Position numbers and translations under genes: made by a program. Below are positions 19,318-29,825 of a stretch of 64,000 nucleotides of DNA, piece after piece. This stretch comes from an uncultured Paracoccaceae bacterium (lineage in GTDB: Bacteria > Pseudomonadota > Alphaproteobacteria > Rhodobacterales > Rhodobacteraceae), in assembly GCA_913043905.1 (NCBI GenBank), contig CAJWNQ010000005.1:1-64000 (forward strand), read 5' to 3'. How positions within the stretch are numbered: the stretch's first letter is position 1; the number at the start of each line of letters is the position of its first letter. Under the pieces are notes generated by a model. The model saw only the letters and a list, made by a program, of their open reading frames with translations, did not search any database and had not been told where the DNA came from.

Positions 19318-20853
19318 ATGATACTAAGGCTAATATTAGGCGATCAATTAAGTAAGACTGTTTCATGTTTACATGATATCGATAAGATTAATGATATAAT
19401 ATTACTTTGCGAAGTACACTCAGAAGCGACATATGTAAAACACCATAAAAAGAAAATTGCTTTTCTTTTTTCAGCAATGCGACATTTTGCAAAAGATTTA
19501 ACAAATCAAGGTTATAATGTTTTATATACTAAATATGATGATCCAGTTAATACTGGATCCTTATTCGGTGAAGTGAGGCGAGTATTAAGCACCCATAAAA
19601 TTAAAAAAATAGTTTTAACTAAGCCAAATGAATATCGTTTATTTTCTGAAATATCAAAGTGGTCAAAAGTACTTGAACCCCCCATTGAAATTAAAGATGA
19701 TGACAGGTTTCTATGTTCAACTGAAGAATTTAATCTTTGGGCAAATGAACGTAAACAGCTTCGAATGGAATTCTTTTACCGCAATATGCGTCGTAAATAT
19801 TCAATTTTAATGAACGGAGATCAGCCTATTGATGATCAATGGAACTTCGATAATGATAATAGAAAACCTCCTAAAGCTGGTTTAGATGTTCCTAAAACTT
19901 ATTTAAGCAAGCCAGACCAGATAACTAATGATGTTATAAAGCTAGTCGATCAAAATTTTCCTGAGCATTTTGGCGATCTACATCCTTTTAGTTTTGCTGT
20001 AACACGCTTACAGGCTCTAGAAGCCTTAGAAGAGTTTATTAGCCGACGTTTGCAAAATTTTGGTACATATCAAGATGCAATGATAGAAGGTGAGCCATGG
20101 ATGTTCCATAGCCATATTAGCTTCTATATAAACTCTGGCTTATTAAACCCTTTGGAATGTATTAAACGAGTTGAAGAAGCATACCACAATGGTACCGCAC
20201 CAATTAATGCTGTTGAGGGTTTCATCCGACAAATTCTTGGATGGCGAGAATATGTCAGAGGTGTTTATTGGTTAAAAATGCCTGAATACAAATCAATGAA
20301 CTATTTAGAAGCTGCCCGAAAATTACCCTCATTTTATTGGACGGGGGAAACGGACATGAATTGCTTGCATCAATGTGTCAGCGAAACACGTGAAAATGCA
20401 TATGCACATCATATACAAAGATTAATGGTTCTTGGTAATTTTGTTTTACTTGCAGGTATCCACCCAGACGAAGTGAATGAATGGTATTTATTAGTTTATG
20501 CTGATGCGTATGAATGGGTTGAACTTCCAAATGTAACTGGAATGATATTATTTGCAGATGGTGGAATTTTAGGGTCAAAACCATACGCTGCAAGTGGTGC
20601 TTACATCAATAGAATGTCCAACTACTGTAAAAAGTGTAAATATAAAGTAAGTGAAAAGACTGGCCCTGATGCATGCCCTTTTAATTATTTATATTGGAAT
20701 TTTATTATAGAGAATGAAAAAAAACTTCGTTCTAATCCGCGCATGGGTCTAATCTATAAAAACCTTGATCGTATGGATAATGAAAAATATATAAATATCA
20801 AATCAGACAGCAATCATTTTTTCAATAAACTGGAACAACATGAAAAAGTCTGA
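19318..20853 (+). CDS. Iron-sulfur bacterial photolyase/cryptochrome (PhrB/CryB type)
   Basis: A 511-residue flavoprotein of the FeS-BCP family (COG3046), whose members include Agrobacterium PhrB, a (6-4) photolyase, and Rhodobacter CryB. The four cysteines expected to hold [4Fe-4S] are at 349, 437, 440 and 453 ([18 protein letters not shown]), one position from PhrB Cys350/438/441/454. His364-His365 in AYAHHIQRL match the active-site histidine region. The N-terminal antenna domain starts LRLILGDQL; the family uses a lumazine antenna chromophore. It overlaps the DUF2256 gene by 14 bp and leads a three-gene light-response cluster. Repair of (6-4) lesions or a regulatory role cannot be separated from sequence. 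Confidence 0.93.
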   Translation: MILRLILGDQLSKTVSCLHDIDKINDIILLCEVHSEATYVKHHKKKIAFLFSAMRHFAKDLTNQGYNVLYTKYDDPVNTGSLFGEVRRVLSTHKIKKIVLTKPNEYRLFSEISKWSKVLEPPIEIKDDDRFLCSTEEFNLWANERKQLRMEFFYRNMRRKYSILMNGDQPIDDQWNFDNDNRKPPKAGLDVPKTYLSKPDQITNDVIKLVDQNFPEHFGDLHPFSFAVTRLQALEALEEFISRRLQNFGTYQDAMIEGEPWMFHSHISFYINSGLLNPLECIKRVEEAYHNGTAPINAVEGFIRQILGWREYVRGVYWLKMPEYKSMNYLEAARKLPSFYWTGETDMNCLHQCVSETRENAYAHHIQRLMVLGNFVLLAGIHPDEVNEWYLLVYADAYEWVELPNVTGMILFADGGILGSKPYAASGAYINRMSNYCKKCKYKVSEKTGPDACPFNYLYWNFIIENEKKLRSNPRMGLIYKNLDRMDNEKYINIKSDSNHFFNKLEQHEKV

Positions 20854-20980
20854 ATTACCTCAAAAATATTGTCAAGTTTGCAAGCTTCCTTTTACGTGGC
20901 GTAAAAAATGGAAAAGTGTTTGGGAAGAAGTTAAATACTGTTCTGAACGTTGTCGACGTTCGTCTAAAAGTAATAAATAA
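20840..20980 (+). CDS. DUF2256 zinc-ribbon-like mini-protein
   Basis: A 46-residue protein too short for ordinary gene calling: [20 protein letters not shown] at the start, with CxxC at Cys11/Cys14 and CxxxC at Cys34/Cys38 (YCSERC), and a basic, tryptophan-rich middle. This is the DUF2256 (COG4338) pattern, a family often found next to or fused with cryptochrome/photolyase genes; a metal site is likely from the cysteines. It overlaps the FeS photolyase by 14 bp and ends 1 bp before the second photolyase, so all three should be co-translated. Function unknown. Confidence 0.88.
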   Translation: MKKSELPQKYCQVCKLPFTWRKKWKSVWEEVKYCSERCRRSSKSNK

Positions 20981-20981
20981 A

Positions 20982-22511
20982 ATGAAAAAAGATATAAATA
21001 TTGTTTGGTTTAAGCGAGATCTGAGAATAAACGACCACGCACCGTTACTGGCAGCATCTAAACTTAAAATACCTATATTGCCGCTATATGTAGTTGAGCC
21101 TGAATATTGGCAAAAAAAATTTAGTTCTAGGCGGCACTGGCATTTTATTTATGATTGTTTAACGGATCTTAATATTTCACTGTCCAGTTTAGGTCAGCCT
21201 CTAATAATCAAAGTTGGTGATGTTTGTGATATAATTGGAAACATCCAATCAGAATACAATATCAATGGGATATATTCTCATGAAGAGACCGGCAATCTAT
21301 GGACATATAAAAGAGATGTAAGCGTTAAAAGGATATGTAGACTAAATAATATTCCAATGCATGAGTATCCATCAAATGGTATCATTCGGAAGTTGTCATC
21401 ACGTAATAATTGGTCGATAATTAGAAACCAAAGAATGGCAGAAAAAATTCTGCCTAAACCTATTAATTTAATACCACTTCCTAATTATTACTCAGATGAA
21501 TTACCGGAAAAAAATAGTCTAATATTTGGTAAAAAATTGATTGGAATAGTTCAAAATGGTGGACGTAAAGCGGCTATAGGTGATCTAAGAGGGTTTTTAA
21601 ATACTAGATCAAGAAAGTATTTATACCATATTTCAGCACCTGGATTATCATCAATATATTGCTCACGGTTATCAGCACATCTTGCATGGGGAAGTCTTTC
21701 CGTGAGGGAAGTAGTACAGTCAATCAAAAAAAGAAAACAGCAACTAAGTTTAGAAGATAAAAAATATTTTACAAAACATCTAACAGCATTCAATTCTAGG
21801 TTAGCTTGGCGTTGCCACTTTATACAAAAAATAGAAGACCAGCCAGAAATAGAAACACATTGTATGCATCCCGCTTTTGAAGGTTTACGAGATGGTGAGT
21901 ATGATGAGGAAAAATATCAAGCATGGGCAACTGGATCTACTGGATACCCATTTATTGACGCATGCATGCGTAATCTAATTGTTGAAGGGTGGATAACATT
22001 CAGAATGCGCGCTATGCTTGTAAGCTTTGCAAGTTACCAACTTTGGCTAGATTGGCGAATTACGGGTGATCATTTAGCTAGATTGTTTACAGATTATGAG
22101 CCTGGGATTCATTATAGTCAGTTACAAATGCAATCTGGAGTTACTGGTATAAACGCGATGAGAGTATACAATCCAATCAAACAATCAATTGAACATGACC
22201 CGTATGGTAATTATATTCGAAAATGGATACCAGAATTAAAACAGCTTCCAAATGAATTCATACACGAACCTTGGAAATGGGATAAAAACTTAATAGATAA
22301 TATTTCTTTTTCTCTGGGCACTGACTACCCAAAACCAATTGTTGAGCACGCATCATCTGCAAAAGAAGCTAAGGATAAAATAGCTAATATTCGTAAAAGT
22401 GATCAATATAGATTAATATCTAAAGCAGTTTATAACAAACATGGTAGTAGAAAAATTACTGCCAAAAAAACTAAACATCTAAAAAAAGATAATCAATTAT
22501 CGTTATTTTAA
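20982..22511 (+). CDS. Cryptochrome/DNA photolyase family protein
   Basis: A 509-residue photolyase-fold flavoprotein (COG0415). The N-terminal antenna domain begins [18 protein letters not shown]; the FAD-binding helical domain includes [19 protein letters not shown] and [16 protein letters not shown]. It is not the FeS type and lacks the cysteine quartet. CPD photolyase is the likeliest role, but I cannot place it in a class; the WRCHFIQK segment differs from E. coli PhrB-type WREF. The true start is ATG 20982, one base after the DUF2256 stop; an in-frame upstream start at 20916 would run through that gene. Confidence 0.88.
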   Translation: MKKDINIVWFKRDLRINDHAPLLAASKLKIPILPLYVVEPEYWQKKFSSRRHWHFIYDCLTDLNISLSSLGQPLIIKVGDVCDIIGNIQSEYNINGIYSHEETGNLWTYKRDVSVKRICRLNNIPMHEYPSNGIIRKLSSRNNWSIIRNQRMAEKILPKPINLIPLPNYYSDELPEKNSLIFGKKLIGIVQNGGRKAAIGDLRGFLNTRSRKYLYHISAPGLSSIYCSRLSAHLAWGSLSVREVVQSIKKRKQQLSLEDKKYFTKHLTAFNSRLAWRCHFIQKIEDQPEIETHCMHPAFEGLRDGEYDEEKYQAWATGSTGYPFIDACMRNLIVEGWITFRMRAMLVSFASYQLWLDWRITGDHLARLFTDYEPGIHYSQLQMQSGVTGINAMRVYNPIKQSIEHDPYGNYIRKWIPELKQLPNEFIHEPWKWDKNLIDNISFSLGTDYPKPIVEHASSAKEAKDKIANIRKSDQYRLISKAVYNKHGSRKITAKKTKHLKKDNQLSLF

Positions 22512-22590
22512 TATTATTAATAACTAGGCTTCAAAACTATTTAAAGTTAAATAGATTAAAATTTAACAAATTGAATGCTTAAATAACAAG

Positions 22591-23025
22591 TTAATCTTTA
22601 ATAGCTTCCATAACTACATGAGTTGAAGTATTAGAAACGCATGGAAGTGATGAGATTTTCTCTCCCAAAGCATGCCTATAATCTGCAATATTTTTTGTTC
22701 GCACTTTAAGTAAATAGTCAAATTTACCAGCAATCATATGGCATTGCTCTATCTCGGTGATTCCTTGAACTGCTTTATTAAATGCATTTAAGGCACTATC
22801 TCGCGTATCACTCAGTTTTACCTCAGTAAAAGCTATATGATTACGATCTAAAGCATGATTGTCTAAGACGGCTTTAAAACCTTTAATTATGCCTTTTTCG
22901 ATCATGTTTTTCACACGTATCTGACAGGGCGTTTTTGATAGCCCTACTCGATTAGATAATTCCGAGTTAGTTATTCGTCCATTAATTTCTAGTATTTTTA
23001 AAATCTTTAAATCGAATGAATCCAT
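22591..23025 (-). CDS. Lrp/AsnC-family regulator, probable proline-utilisation activator
   Basis: A 144-residue Lrp-family regulator: N-terminal helix-turn-helix (SFDLKILKILEINGRITNSELSNRVGL, about residues 2-28) and a C-terminal RAM domain for ligand sensing and oligomerisation. It is divergent from putA across a 116-bp (or 143-bp) gap. In alphaproteobacteria such PutR-type Lrp proteins activate putA in response to proline, which fits this context; the assignment rests on position. Symbol left blank. Confidence 0.88.
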   Translation of the reverse strand: MDSFDLKILKILEINGRITNSELSNRVGLSKTPCQIRVKNMIEKGIIKGFKAVLDNHALDRNHIAFTEVKLSDTRDSALNAFNKAVQGITEIEQCHMIAGKFDYLLKVRTKNIADYRHALGEKISSLPCVSNTSTHVVMEAIKD

Positions 23026-23168
23026 ATTATCTATTTATTTCTCATATTAAGATATAATTTATTAACATAGAGTATTTTTAAAGTCAATTATCCTAAATAA
23101 TAAAAGATATTAGTCATTAAACTTATAATATATAATCTAGTATGATAGGCGAACCTAGGAATAAAACA

Positions 23169-26100
23169 ATGAAGTATATAAGTGAAATCCGCACTCATAT
23201 TCGTGATCTACATATAACAGATGAGGTTACATTAGTTACAAAGCTGATAAAGATAGCCAATCTGTCAGAAATAGATCGATCAGAAATTGTTAAAAATGCT
23301 GCACATTTGGTTGAACGAATTCGTTCCGATAAAAAACCAGGATTAATGGAAGTTTTTCTATCAGAATATGGCCTATCCAATTCAGAAGGAATTGCATTAA
23401 TGTGTCTCGCAGAGGCACTACTCAGAGTGCCTGATGCATACACTATAGATGAATTAATAAAAGATAAATTAACTGATAAGGGGTGGTCTAAGCATATTGG
23501 CAATTCTTCAAGCTCACTAGTGAATGCATCAACTTGGGCATTAATGCTGACAGGAAAGGTTCTGGATAAAGCAAAAGAATCTAGAATTCATTCAGCAATG
23601 CAACGATTGATAAAACGTGTTGGGGAGCCTGTTATTCGTCGTGCTGTAAAAGCTGCAATGAAAGAAATGGGTAATCAATTTGTACTCGGAGAAACAATTG
23701 AAAAAGCTGTGAAACGTGGTCAAAAACGTCAAAAAAATGATTATACGTATTCTTATGATATGCTTGGAGAAGCTGCTATAACTAATAGTGACGCTATTAA
23801 ATTCACTAAAGCTTACGCTGATACTATTTCTTATTTAGCAAAGCATAGCAAAGATCCAGATGTGCGTAATAATCCAGGCATATCTATAAAACTTTCAGCA
23901 TTGTTCCCTCGATATGAACTAACTCATAAATCTGCAGTTTTAGAAACAATGGGAAAAAGGTTAAGTAATCTTATACTAATGGCTCGAAATGCAAATATGG
24001 GGCTCAATATAGATGCAGAAGAAGCTGATCGATTAGATTTATCTCTTGATGTAATTGAACAAGCTTTATCTGATCCACGCCTAAAAGGATGGGACGGATT
24101 TGGTGTTGTTGTTCAAGCTTATGGGAAACGTGCAATTGCAATAATAGATTGGCTTTATGCATTATCAGAAAAACTAGATCGTAAAATTATGGTACGGCTA
24201 GTAAAAGGTGCTTATTGGGATACTGAAATCAAAAAAACACAAACAAATGCTTTCGATAATTACCCTGTATTTACCAAAAAATGCGCAACCGACGTCTCTT
24301 ACTTAGCATGTGCGAGAAAACTATTAGATTTTTCTGATCGCATATACCCGCAATTTGCTACACATAATGCTCATTCTGTACACGCTGTTTTGAGAATGGC
24401 TAAAATCAATGAAAAGTACGAGTTTCAACGGCTTCACGGGATGGGTGGTGCTCTTTACGACCATGCAATAGCTTTAAATAAAATGCGCTGCCGTATTTAT
24501 GCGCCAGTTGGAATACATGATAACTTATTGGCATACTTAGTCCGACGATTATTAGAAAATGGGGCTAATTCTTCATTTGTTAATAAAATATTAGATAAAG
24601 ATGTGCCATCTGAAGAGGTTGTATTTGATCCAATAATAGATTGGAATACATTTTCAAAAAAGCAGAAATGGTTGACTAAGCCAGCAGATCTATATCAACC
24701 AGAACGTAAGAATTCATTAGGATATGATATAACAAGTGTAAATGAATTAGAGCGAATTAATCTAGCTCGCAATAATTTCGCACAAAAAAAATGGGCAGTT
24801 TCATCCCATTTAGTATCAGGAAACCCAACAGGATTCATACAAACAATTATTAACCCTGCTGATACTAATGACATTGTAGGCACTGTTATAAATGTAAGTA
24901 AAAATGATGTTATTCGCGCAATAGAAAATGCTAGACCTTGGAATATACCGCATGATCAGAGGGCTGAAATATTAAATAAAATTGCTGATTTATATGAAAG
25001 TAATTTTGGTGAACTTTTTGCAATTCTATCTAGAGAAGCAGGTAAAACACTTAAAGATTCAGTTGCTGAAATTCGTGAATCTGTTGATTTTATAAGATAT
25101 TATGCTGCTAAATCTAAAGATTTTATTGATCATAATCCACGTGGAAACTTTGCCTGTATTTCACCTTGGAATTTCCCATTAGCTATTTTTACAGGCCAAA
25201 TCATAGCAGCACTATCTGTTGGTAACGCTGTGTTAGCAAAACCCGCTGAGCCAACACCTATAATTGCAAGCCGCGCTGTAAGCTTAATTCTTGAAGCGGG
25301 TGTCCCTGCTACTGCATTACAATTATTAGTAGGTTCAGGAAGTGTTATTGGTGCAAATTTAATTAAACACAAATCAATAGACGGCGTTTGCTTTACGGGA
25401 TCAACAAAAACTGCACAGTCAATTAACATAGACTTAGCTAAAATAGGTAATCCCTATGCTCCTCTAATTGCTGAAACTGGAGGATTAAACGCAATGATTG
25501 TAGATAGCACAGCACTTCCAGAGCAAGCTATACAAGATATTATTGCCAGTTCATTTCAGTCTGCTGGACAGCGCTGTTCTGCACTGAGAATGTTATATGT
25601 TCAAAGGGATATAGCAGATAAATTTTTAGATATGCTATATGGTGCAATGGATGAATTGATCTCGGGCAACCCTTGGGATGCCAATACAGATGTAGGACCC
25701 ATCATTACTAAGACTGCTGCTAAATACATAAACGACTACATTAAGATAGCTATGGATGATGGTCGTATACTTCATCAATCCGCAGCGCCTAATATAGAAA
25801 CATTCGTTAAACCAACTGTAATAAGTGTTACTTCAATTAAGGATATGGAAAAAGAAATATTTGGCCCTGTACTTCATGTCACAACTTTCGAGGCAAGAGA
25901 AATTCCCTCAATAATAGAAAATATTAATAAAACAGAGTATGGTCTTACATTCGGAATACATTCTCGTATTGAAGCACGGATTCATAATTTATGTTCTTCT
26001 TTAAATGTTGGTAATATTTATGTTAATCGAAACCAGATAGGTGCCGTTGTTGGATCCCAACCTTTTGGCGGAGAAGGTTTATCAGGAACTGGGCCTAAAG

Positions 26101-26618
26101 CAGGTGGACCAAATTATTTAAAACACTTTTTAAATGTATCTGATCCAGTCAGGGAAAAATATGATACACCAGCTGTAACAACTAACGCACAAGAAATACT
26201 GAACGAAGTAATTACACCAGAGCGTAAAGCATTAAATATATCTACGCTTCCTGGTCCAACTGGTGAACTAAATATACTTTCAAGTTACCCAAAAGGTGTG
26301 GTTTTATGTTTAGGCCCAACGTCTACACAAGCACAACAACAGGCCAAACTTGCGCATGACGCAGGTTGTAACACTTGTATAGTTTTAAACATGGATCTGA
26401 GTGAATTAACTAATTTAAAGGGTTTTGATGTTGTAATATTTTGGGCTGAAATCACAGAAATACAAAAAGCCCGAACCTACTTAGCTGTACGTAATGGAGT
26501 TTTAATTCCGTTAATTACAGACAGAAATATTGTTGAACGTTGCATTCTAGAACGTCATGTCTGCATTGATACTACAGCTGCGGGAGGAAATATTGCCCTA
26601 TTAGCATCAGGTGGGTAA
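23169..26618 (+). CDS. putA: Bifunctional proline dehydrogenase / P5C dehydrogenase
   Basis: PutA oxidises proline to glutamate: an FAD-dependent proline dehydrogenase domain (about residues 150-460) makes P5C, and an NAD-dependent aldehyde dehydrogenase domain (about 530-1000) finishes. Visible are the PRODH barrel (NPGISIKLSALFPRY; VKGAYWDTEIKK; FATHNAHS), the ALDH NAD site (SPWNFPLAIFTGQ), the glutamate in AETGGLNAM and catalytic Cys803 in SAGQRCSA, then a C-terminal region of unclear role. At about 1149 residues it lacks the N-terminal ribbon-helix-helix DNA-binding domain of enteric PutA, so it is not an autorepressor. I chose ATG 23169 because AGGA at 23157-23160 sits 8 bases before it; ATG 23142 is also in frame. 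Confidence 0.96.
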   Translation: MKYISEIRTHIRDLHITDEVTLVTKLIKIANLSEIDRSEIVKNAAHLVERIRSDKKPGLMEVFLSEYGLSNSEGIALMCLAEALLRVPDAYTIDELIKDKLTDKGWSKHIGNSSSSLVNASTWALMLTGKVLDKAKESRIHSAMQRLIKRVGEPVIRRAVKAAMKEMGNQFVLGETIEKAVKRGQKRQKNDYTYSYDMLGEAAITNSDAIKFTKAYADTISYLAKHSKDPDVRNNPGISIKLSALFPRYELTHKSAVLETMGKRLSNLILMARNANMGLNIDAEEADRLDLSLDVIEQALSDPRLKGWDGFGVVVQAYGKRAIAIIDWLYALSEKLDRKIMVRLVKGAYWDTEIKKTQTNAFDNYPVFTKKCATDVSYLACARKLLDFSDRIYPQFATHNAHSVHAVLRMAKINEKYEFQRLHGMGGALYDHAIALNKMRCRIYAPVGIHDNLLAYLVRRLLENGANSSFVNKILDKDVPSEEVVFDPIIDWNTFSKKQKWLTKPADLYQPERKNSLGYDITSVNELERINLARNNFAQKKWAVSSHLVSGNPTGFIQTIINPADTNDIVGTVINVSKNDVIRAIENARPWNIPHDQRAEILNKIADLYESNFGELFAILSREAGKTLKDSVAEIRESVDFIRYYAAKSKDFIDHNPRGNFACISPWNFPLAIFTGQIIAALSVGNAVLAKPAEPTPIIASRAVSLILEAGVPATALQLLVGSGSVIGANLIKHKSIDGVCFTGSTKTAQSINIDLAKIGNPYAPLIAETGGLNAMIVDSTALPEQAIQDIIASSFQSAGQRCSALRMLYVQRDIADKFLDMLYGAMDELISGNPWDANTDVGPIITKTAAKYINDYIKIAMDDGRILHQSAAPNIETFVKPTVISVTSIKDMEKEIFGPVLHVTTFEAREIPSIIENINKTEYGLTFGIHSRIEARIHNLCSSLNVGNIYVNRNQIGAVVGSQPFGGEGLSGTGPKAGGPNYLKHFLNVSDPVREKYDTPAVTTNAQEILNEVITPERKALNISTLPGPTGELNILSSYPKGVVLCLGPTSTQAQQQAKLAHDAGCNTCIVLNMDLSELTNLKGFDVVIFWAEITEIQKARTYLAVRNGVLIPLITDRNIVERCILERHVCIDTTAAGGNIALLASGG

Positions 26619-26629
26619 TTTTATGTAAC

Positions 26630-26662
26630 ATAGTTAAACATTATTTTAAGAGGTTTAACTAT
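26630..26662. terminator. Bidirectional terminator between putA and the liv operon
   Basis: atagttaaac (26630-26639) and gtttaactat (26653-26662) form a perfect 10-bp stem with a 13-nt loop between convergent stops at 26618 and 26670. It is AT-rich, so modest in strength. Confidence 0.6.
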
Positions 26663-26669
26663 ATTATAA

Positions 26670-27971
26670 TTACTTTTCTGGTAATAATCCACGCGGACTA
26701 AACCGTAAAACCAGTAGTAAAATCAAACCCATTGTCATCAAACGCATATGAGCTGCAGAATCTATAAGATGCAATTTGAGGCTATTGTCATCTGCCATAC
26801 CTGATGTGATTGCATTCATTAGGATTAGACCTAATGGCTCTGCTTCAATCCAGAAGAACCATATAACAAAGCCACCCAATACTGCGCCCCAGTTATTTCC
26901 AGAACCACCAACAATTACCATAACCCAGATTAAAAAAGTAAAGCGTAATGGCTGGTAAGATGTTGGGGTTAATTGACCATCTAATGTCGTGAGCATTGCA
27001 CCAGCTAAACCAACTACTACAGATCCTAATACAAAAACTTGTAAATGCCGTTTTGTTACATTCTTGCCCATTGCATTTGCAGAAACTTCATTATCACGAA
27101 TTGCGCGCATCATACGCCCCCAAGGCGACTTTAGCGCTGTTTCCGATAACCATAATACGATCAACAGCATTGTAACGAACAAACATGCATAGCAAATTTT
27201 AACAAAAATACTAGAAAATCCAATAGGATCAGCACCAAGTGTAGAAGACAAGTTAAGAAACCATTCTGTTGTTTGTAAATTAATTTCAAATGGAACTGGT
27301 CTTGGCATGCCAACTACATTTTTCACTCCACGTGTCATCCAATCTTCATGTTTTAAGACAGCAATAATAATCTCAGAAATACCAAGAGTTGCTATTGCTA
27401 AATAGTCTGACCTTAATCCTAATGTAATTTTACCAATTACCCATGCAGCAATACCTGCGAAAACACCTCCAACGGGCCATGATAAAACAATAGGCAAGCC
27501 AAAGCCACCAAGGTATCCTGATTTAGCTGGATTGATGTCTTCAATTGCATGGGTTGCTGGACCAAATACTGATCTGGTTATGAAAAAACCAATTACGCAT
27601 ATTGCAATAATTAAAATAGATCGAGTACGACCAGCCGACATTCGCTGATAGGTAATTACCGCTAAAGTAATCGATATAAAGGCCAAAAATAAGCCACCAA
27701 TAGCGCCCCAACCTCCAGCAGACCAAGCACCTTCAACTGGCGGCATAGCTACTAAAACAGCTGCTAATCCACCAAGTGCCGCAAAACCCATAATGCCAAC
27801 GTTAAATAAACCTGCATAGCCCCATTGGATATTAACCCCTAAGGCCATAATTGCACTAATCAAACATAGATTAAGAATAGATAACGATACATTCCAACTT
27901 TGAAATAAACCAACACCAATTAATAAGAGTGCCATTATTGTGAAGTAAATGGTATTTCGATTTATCAACAT
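26670..27971 (-). CDS. livM: Branched-chain amino acid type ABC permease (LivM family)
   Basis: A 433-residue inner-membrane permease of the LivM family, last gene of the operon. It has about ten hydrophobic segments; family marks include LNLCLISAIMALGVNIQWGY, the long SPWGRMMRAIRDNE loop that contacts the ATPases, and GGSGNNWGAVLGG. Longer than E. coli LivM by an inserted region around residues 90-160. Its ATG overlaps the last base of livH, implying coupling. The ligand of the system may be branched-chain amino acids, amides or urea; sequence alone cannot settle it. Confidence 0.92.
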   Translation of the reverse strand: MLINRNTIYFTIMALLLIGVGLFQSWNVSLSILNLCLISAIMALGVNIQWGYAGLFNVGIMGFAALGGLAAVLVAMPPVEGAWSAGGWGAIGGLFLAFISITLAVITYQRMSAGRTRSILIIAICVIGFFITRSVFGPATHAIEDINPAKSGYLGGFGLPIVLSWPVGGVFAGIAAWVIGKITLGLRSDYLAIATLGISEIIIAVLKHEDWMTRGVKNVVGMPRPVPFEINLQTTEWFLNLSSTLGADPIGFSSIFVKICYACLFVTMLLIVLWLSETALKSPWGRMMRAIRDNEVSANAMGKNVTKRHLQVFVLGSVVVGLAGAMLTTLDGQLTPTSYQPLRFTFLIWVMVIVGGSGNNWGAVLGGFVIWFFWIEAEPLGLILMNAITSGMADDNSLKLHLIDSAAHMRLMTMGLILLLVLRFSPRGLLPEK

Positions 27972-28984
27972 TAAACTGATTTTCCTGCAAAAATTCCTGT
28001 TGGCCTGAAAAGTAAAACCAAAACTAAAATAATAAAGCTAACTGCAAATTTATAATCTGTAGCTAATAACTGAACCAAACCTTCAGGCTTCCAATCTCCT
28101 GGAACTATGTAAGCTACAAATTTCTTATATGGATAAGTAATCATTATTTCTGAAAATGCTATAACAAATCCACCAGCAATAGCACCCAATGGATTGCCAA
28201 GACCTCCCACAATAGCTGAAGCAAAAATTGGCAGCAATAATTGAAAATAAGTGAAAGGTTTGAAAGATTTATCCAAACCATATAATGTTCCAGCAACAGT
28301 TGCGAGTATGGCAACTAATATCCAAGTGACAGCAACTACTTTATCAGGACTAATTCCAGACAATAGTGCTAGATCTTCATTATCAGAAAATGCTCTCATT
28401 GATTTACCTGTCCTAGTCTTATTTAAAAACCAGAATAATGCTAGGACAACTATTATAGCAGTAATCACAGTCAAACCTTGAGAAACCTTAATTGAAACTC
28501 CCTCAGCAGTTCCTAGATATTGTTTCATTGCTCGGGCCTTTACAATAAAACGCTCCCCATCATTAAAATTTTGATCATTAGGCCCAATTATAAATCGAAC
28601 AACTCCGTTTAAGACAAACATAATCCCTACAGATGCAATTAAATAAATTACAGGTGCTGCTTTTTGCTCACGGTAAAATCTATAAATTAATTTATCTGAA
28701 CTTAATAAAAAAACTGCAGTGACTATAATTCCAAAGGGTAATGCTAACAAAGCAGTTGGTAATGGGCCAATATTTATTCCCATAGATTGAAGCCACCAAG
28801 TAAACAAAATAACAACCATTGTACCAAATGCCATGGTGTCACCATGTGCAAAATTGGAAAAGCGCAAAACGCCATAAACTAACGTTACACCAACTGCACC
28901 AAGGGCAAGTTGAGAACCATATGCTATTGCAGGCACAAATACGAAATTAGACATTAACAAAAATGCGTTTAAAAGGTCTTCCAT
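27971..28984 (-). CDS. livH: Branched-chain amino acid type ABC permease (LivH family)
   Basis: A 337-residue LivH-type inner-membrane permease with about eight hydrophobic segments. Family marks: GAVGVTLVYGVLRFSNFAHGD near the N-terminus, GKSMRAFSDNEDLALLSGI (ATPase-contact loop) and IVGGLGNPLGAIAGG. I chose ATG 28984 because GGAG lies about 10 bases upstream on the minus strand; an in-frame start at 29014 precedes that ribosome site. A 136-bp gap separates it from livF and a 1-bp overlap joins it to livM. Confidence 0.92.
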   Translation of the reverse strand: MEDLLNAFLLMSNFVFVPAIAYGSQLALGAVGVTLVYGVLRFSNFAHGDTMAFGTMVVILFTWWLQSMGINIGPLPTALLALPFGIIVTAVFLLSSDKLIYRFYREQKAAPVIYLIASVGIMFVLNGVVRFIIGPNDQNFNDGERFIVKARAMKQYLGTAEGVSIKVSQGLTVITAIIVVLALFWFLNKTRTGKSMRAFSDNEDLALLSGISPDKVVAVTWILVAILATVAGTLYGLDKSFKPFTYFQLLLPIFASAIVGGLGNPLGAIAGGFVIAFSEIMITYPYKKFVAYIVPGDWKPEGLVQLLATDYKFAVSFIILVLVLLFRPTGIFAGKSV

Positions 28985-29120
28985 GTTAGATCTCCAAAGG
29001 GTGGCATCTATCAATCGGTGCCTTATTCTGATTACGCATGTAACTAATGAATTTAGAAAGTCTATTTACTGTTACATTACTAAAGTCTGTTTTAGTGTAT
29101 CTAAAAAAGGTCAATTTCAT

Positions 29121-29825
29121 TTAACCCCCAAGAAAACTTTTGCGGACCTCTGGATTGTTCAGAAGAACTTCTCCAGTGTCTGTAAATCTATTGGAACCTT
29201 GGACCATTACGTATCCTTTATCTGCAATATTTAAAGCTTGGCGCGCATTCTGCTCAACCATCAAAATAGAAATTCCTGTACGGGCAACTTCGATAATATT
29301 ATCAAATAACTCATCCATTACTATAGGAGAAACACCAGCTGTTGGCTCATCTAACATCAATAATTTTGGCTTTGTCATTAGTGCACGCCCAACTGCTACC
29401 TGTTGGCGCTGGCCACCAGATAGCTCTCCAGCCTTTTGGTTGCGTTTATCTTTTAAAATTGGAAATAAATCAAAAACTTGTTTCATAGTTACACTAATAT
29501 CGTCTCTACGTAAGAAGGCCCCCATTTCTAAGTTTTCTTCTACACTCATAGTTGGAAATACATTAGCTGTTTGAGGCACAAATGCCATTCCTTTTGCCAC
29601 ACGAGCTTGAGGCGTTAGTTTGGTAATATCTTCTCCATCTAATATAACTTGGCCAGAATGAATATTTAACATTCCAAAAATAGCCTTCATTGCTGTAGAT
29701 TTTCCTGCACCATTAGGCCCTACGATTACAGCAATTTCGCCTTTTTCAGCATTAATATTACAACTGTGAAGTATATCAGCGCCACCATACCCACCAGTCA
29801 TACCTTCAGCAATTAAGTAGCTCAT
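29121..29825 (-). CDS. livF: Branched-chain amino acid type ABC ATPase (LivF family)
   Basis: A 234-residue ATPase of the LivF family: Walker A GPNGAGKST, Q-loop FVPQTANVFP, signature LSGGQRQQVAVGRAL, Walker B LLMLDEPTAGVSP and H-loop-equivalent MVEQNARQAL. It forms a heterodimer with LivG on the cytoplasmic face of the LivHM channel. Its start overlaps the livG stop by an ATGA junction (29822-29825). Confidence 0.94.
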   Translation of the reverse strand: MSYLIAEGMTGGYGGADILHSCNINAEKGEIAVIVGPNGAGKSTAMKAIFGMLNIHSGQVILDGEDITKLTPQARVAKGMAFVPQTANVFPTMSVEENLEMGAFLRRDDISVTMKQVFDLFPILKDKRNQKAGELSGGQRQQVAVGRALMTKPKLLMLDEPTAGVSPIVMDELFDNIIEVARTGISILMVEQNARQALNIADKGYVMVQGSNRFTDTGEVLLNNPEVRKSFLGG

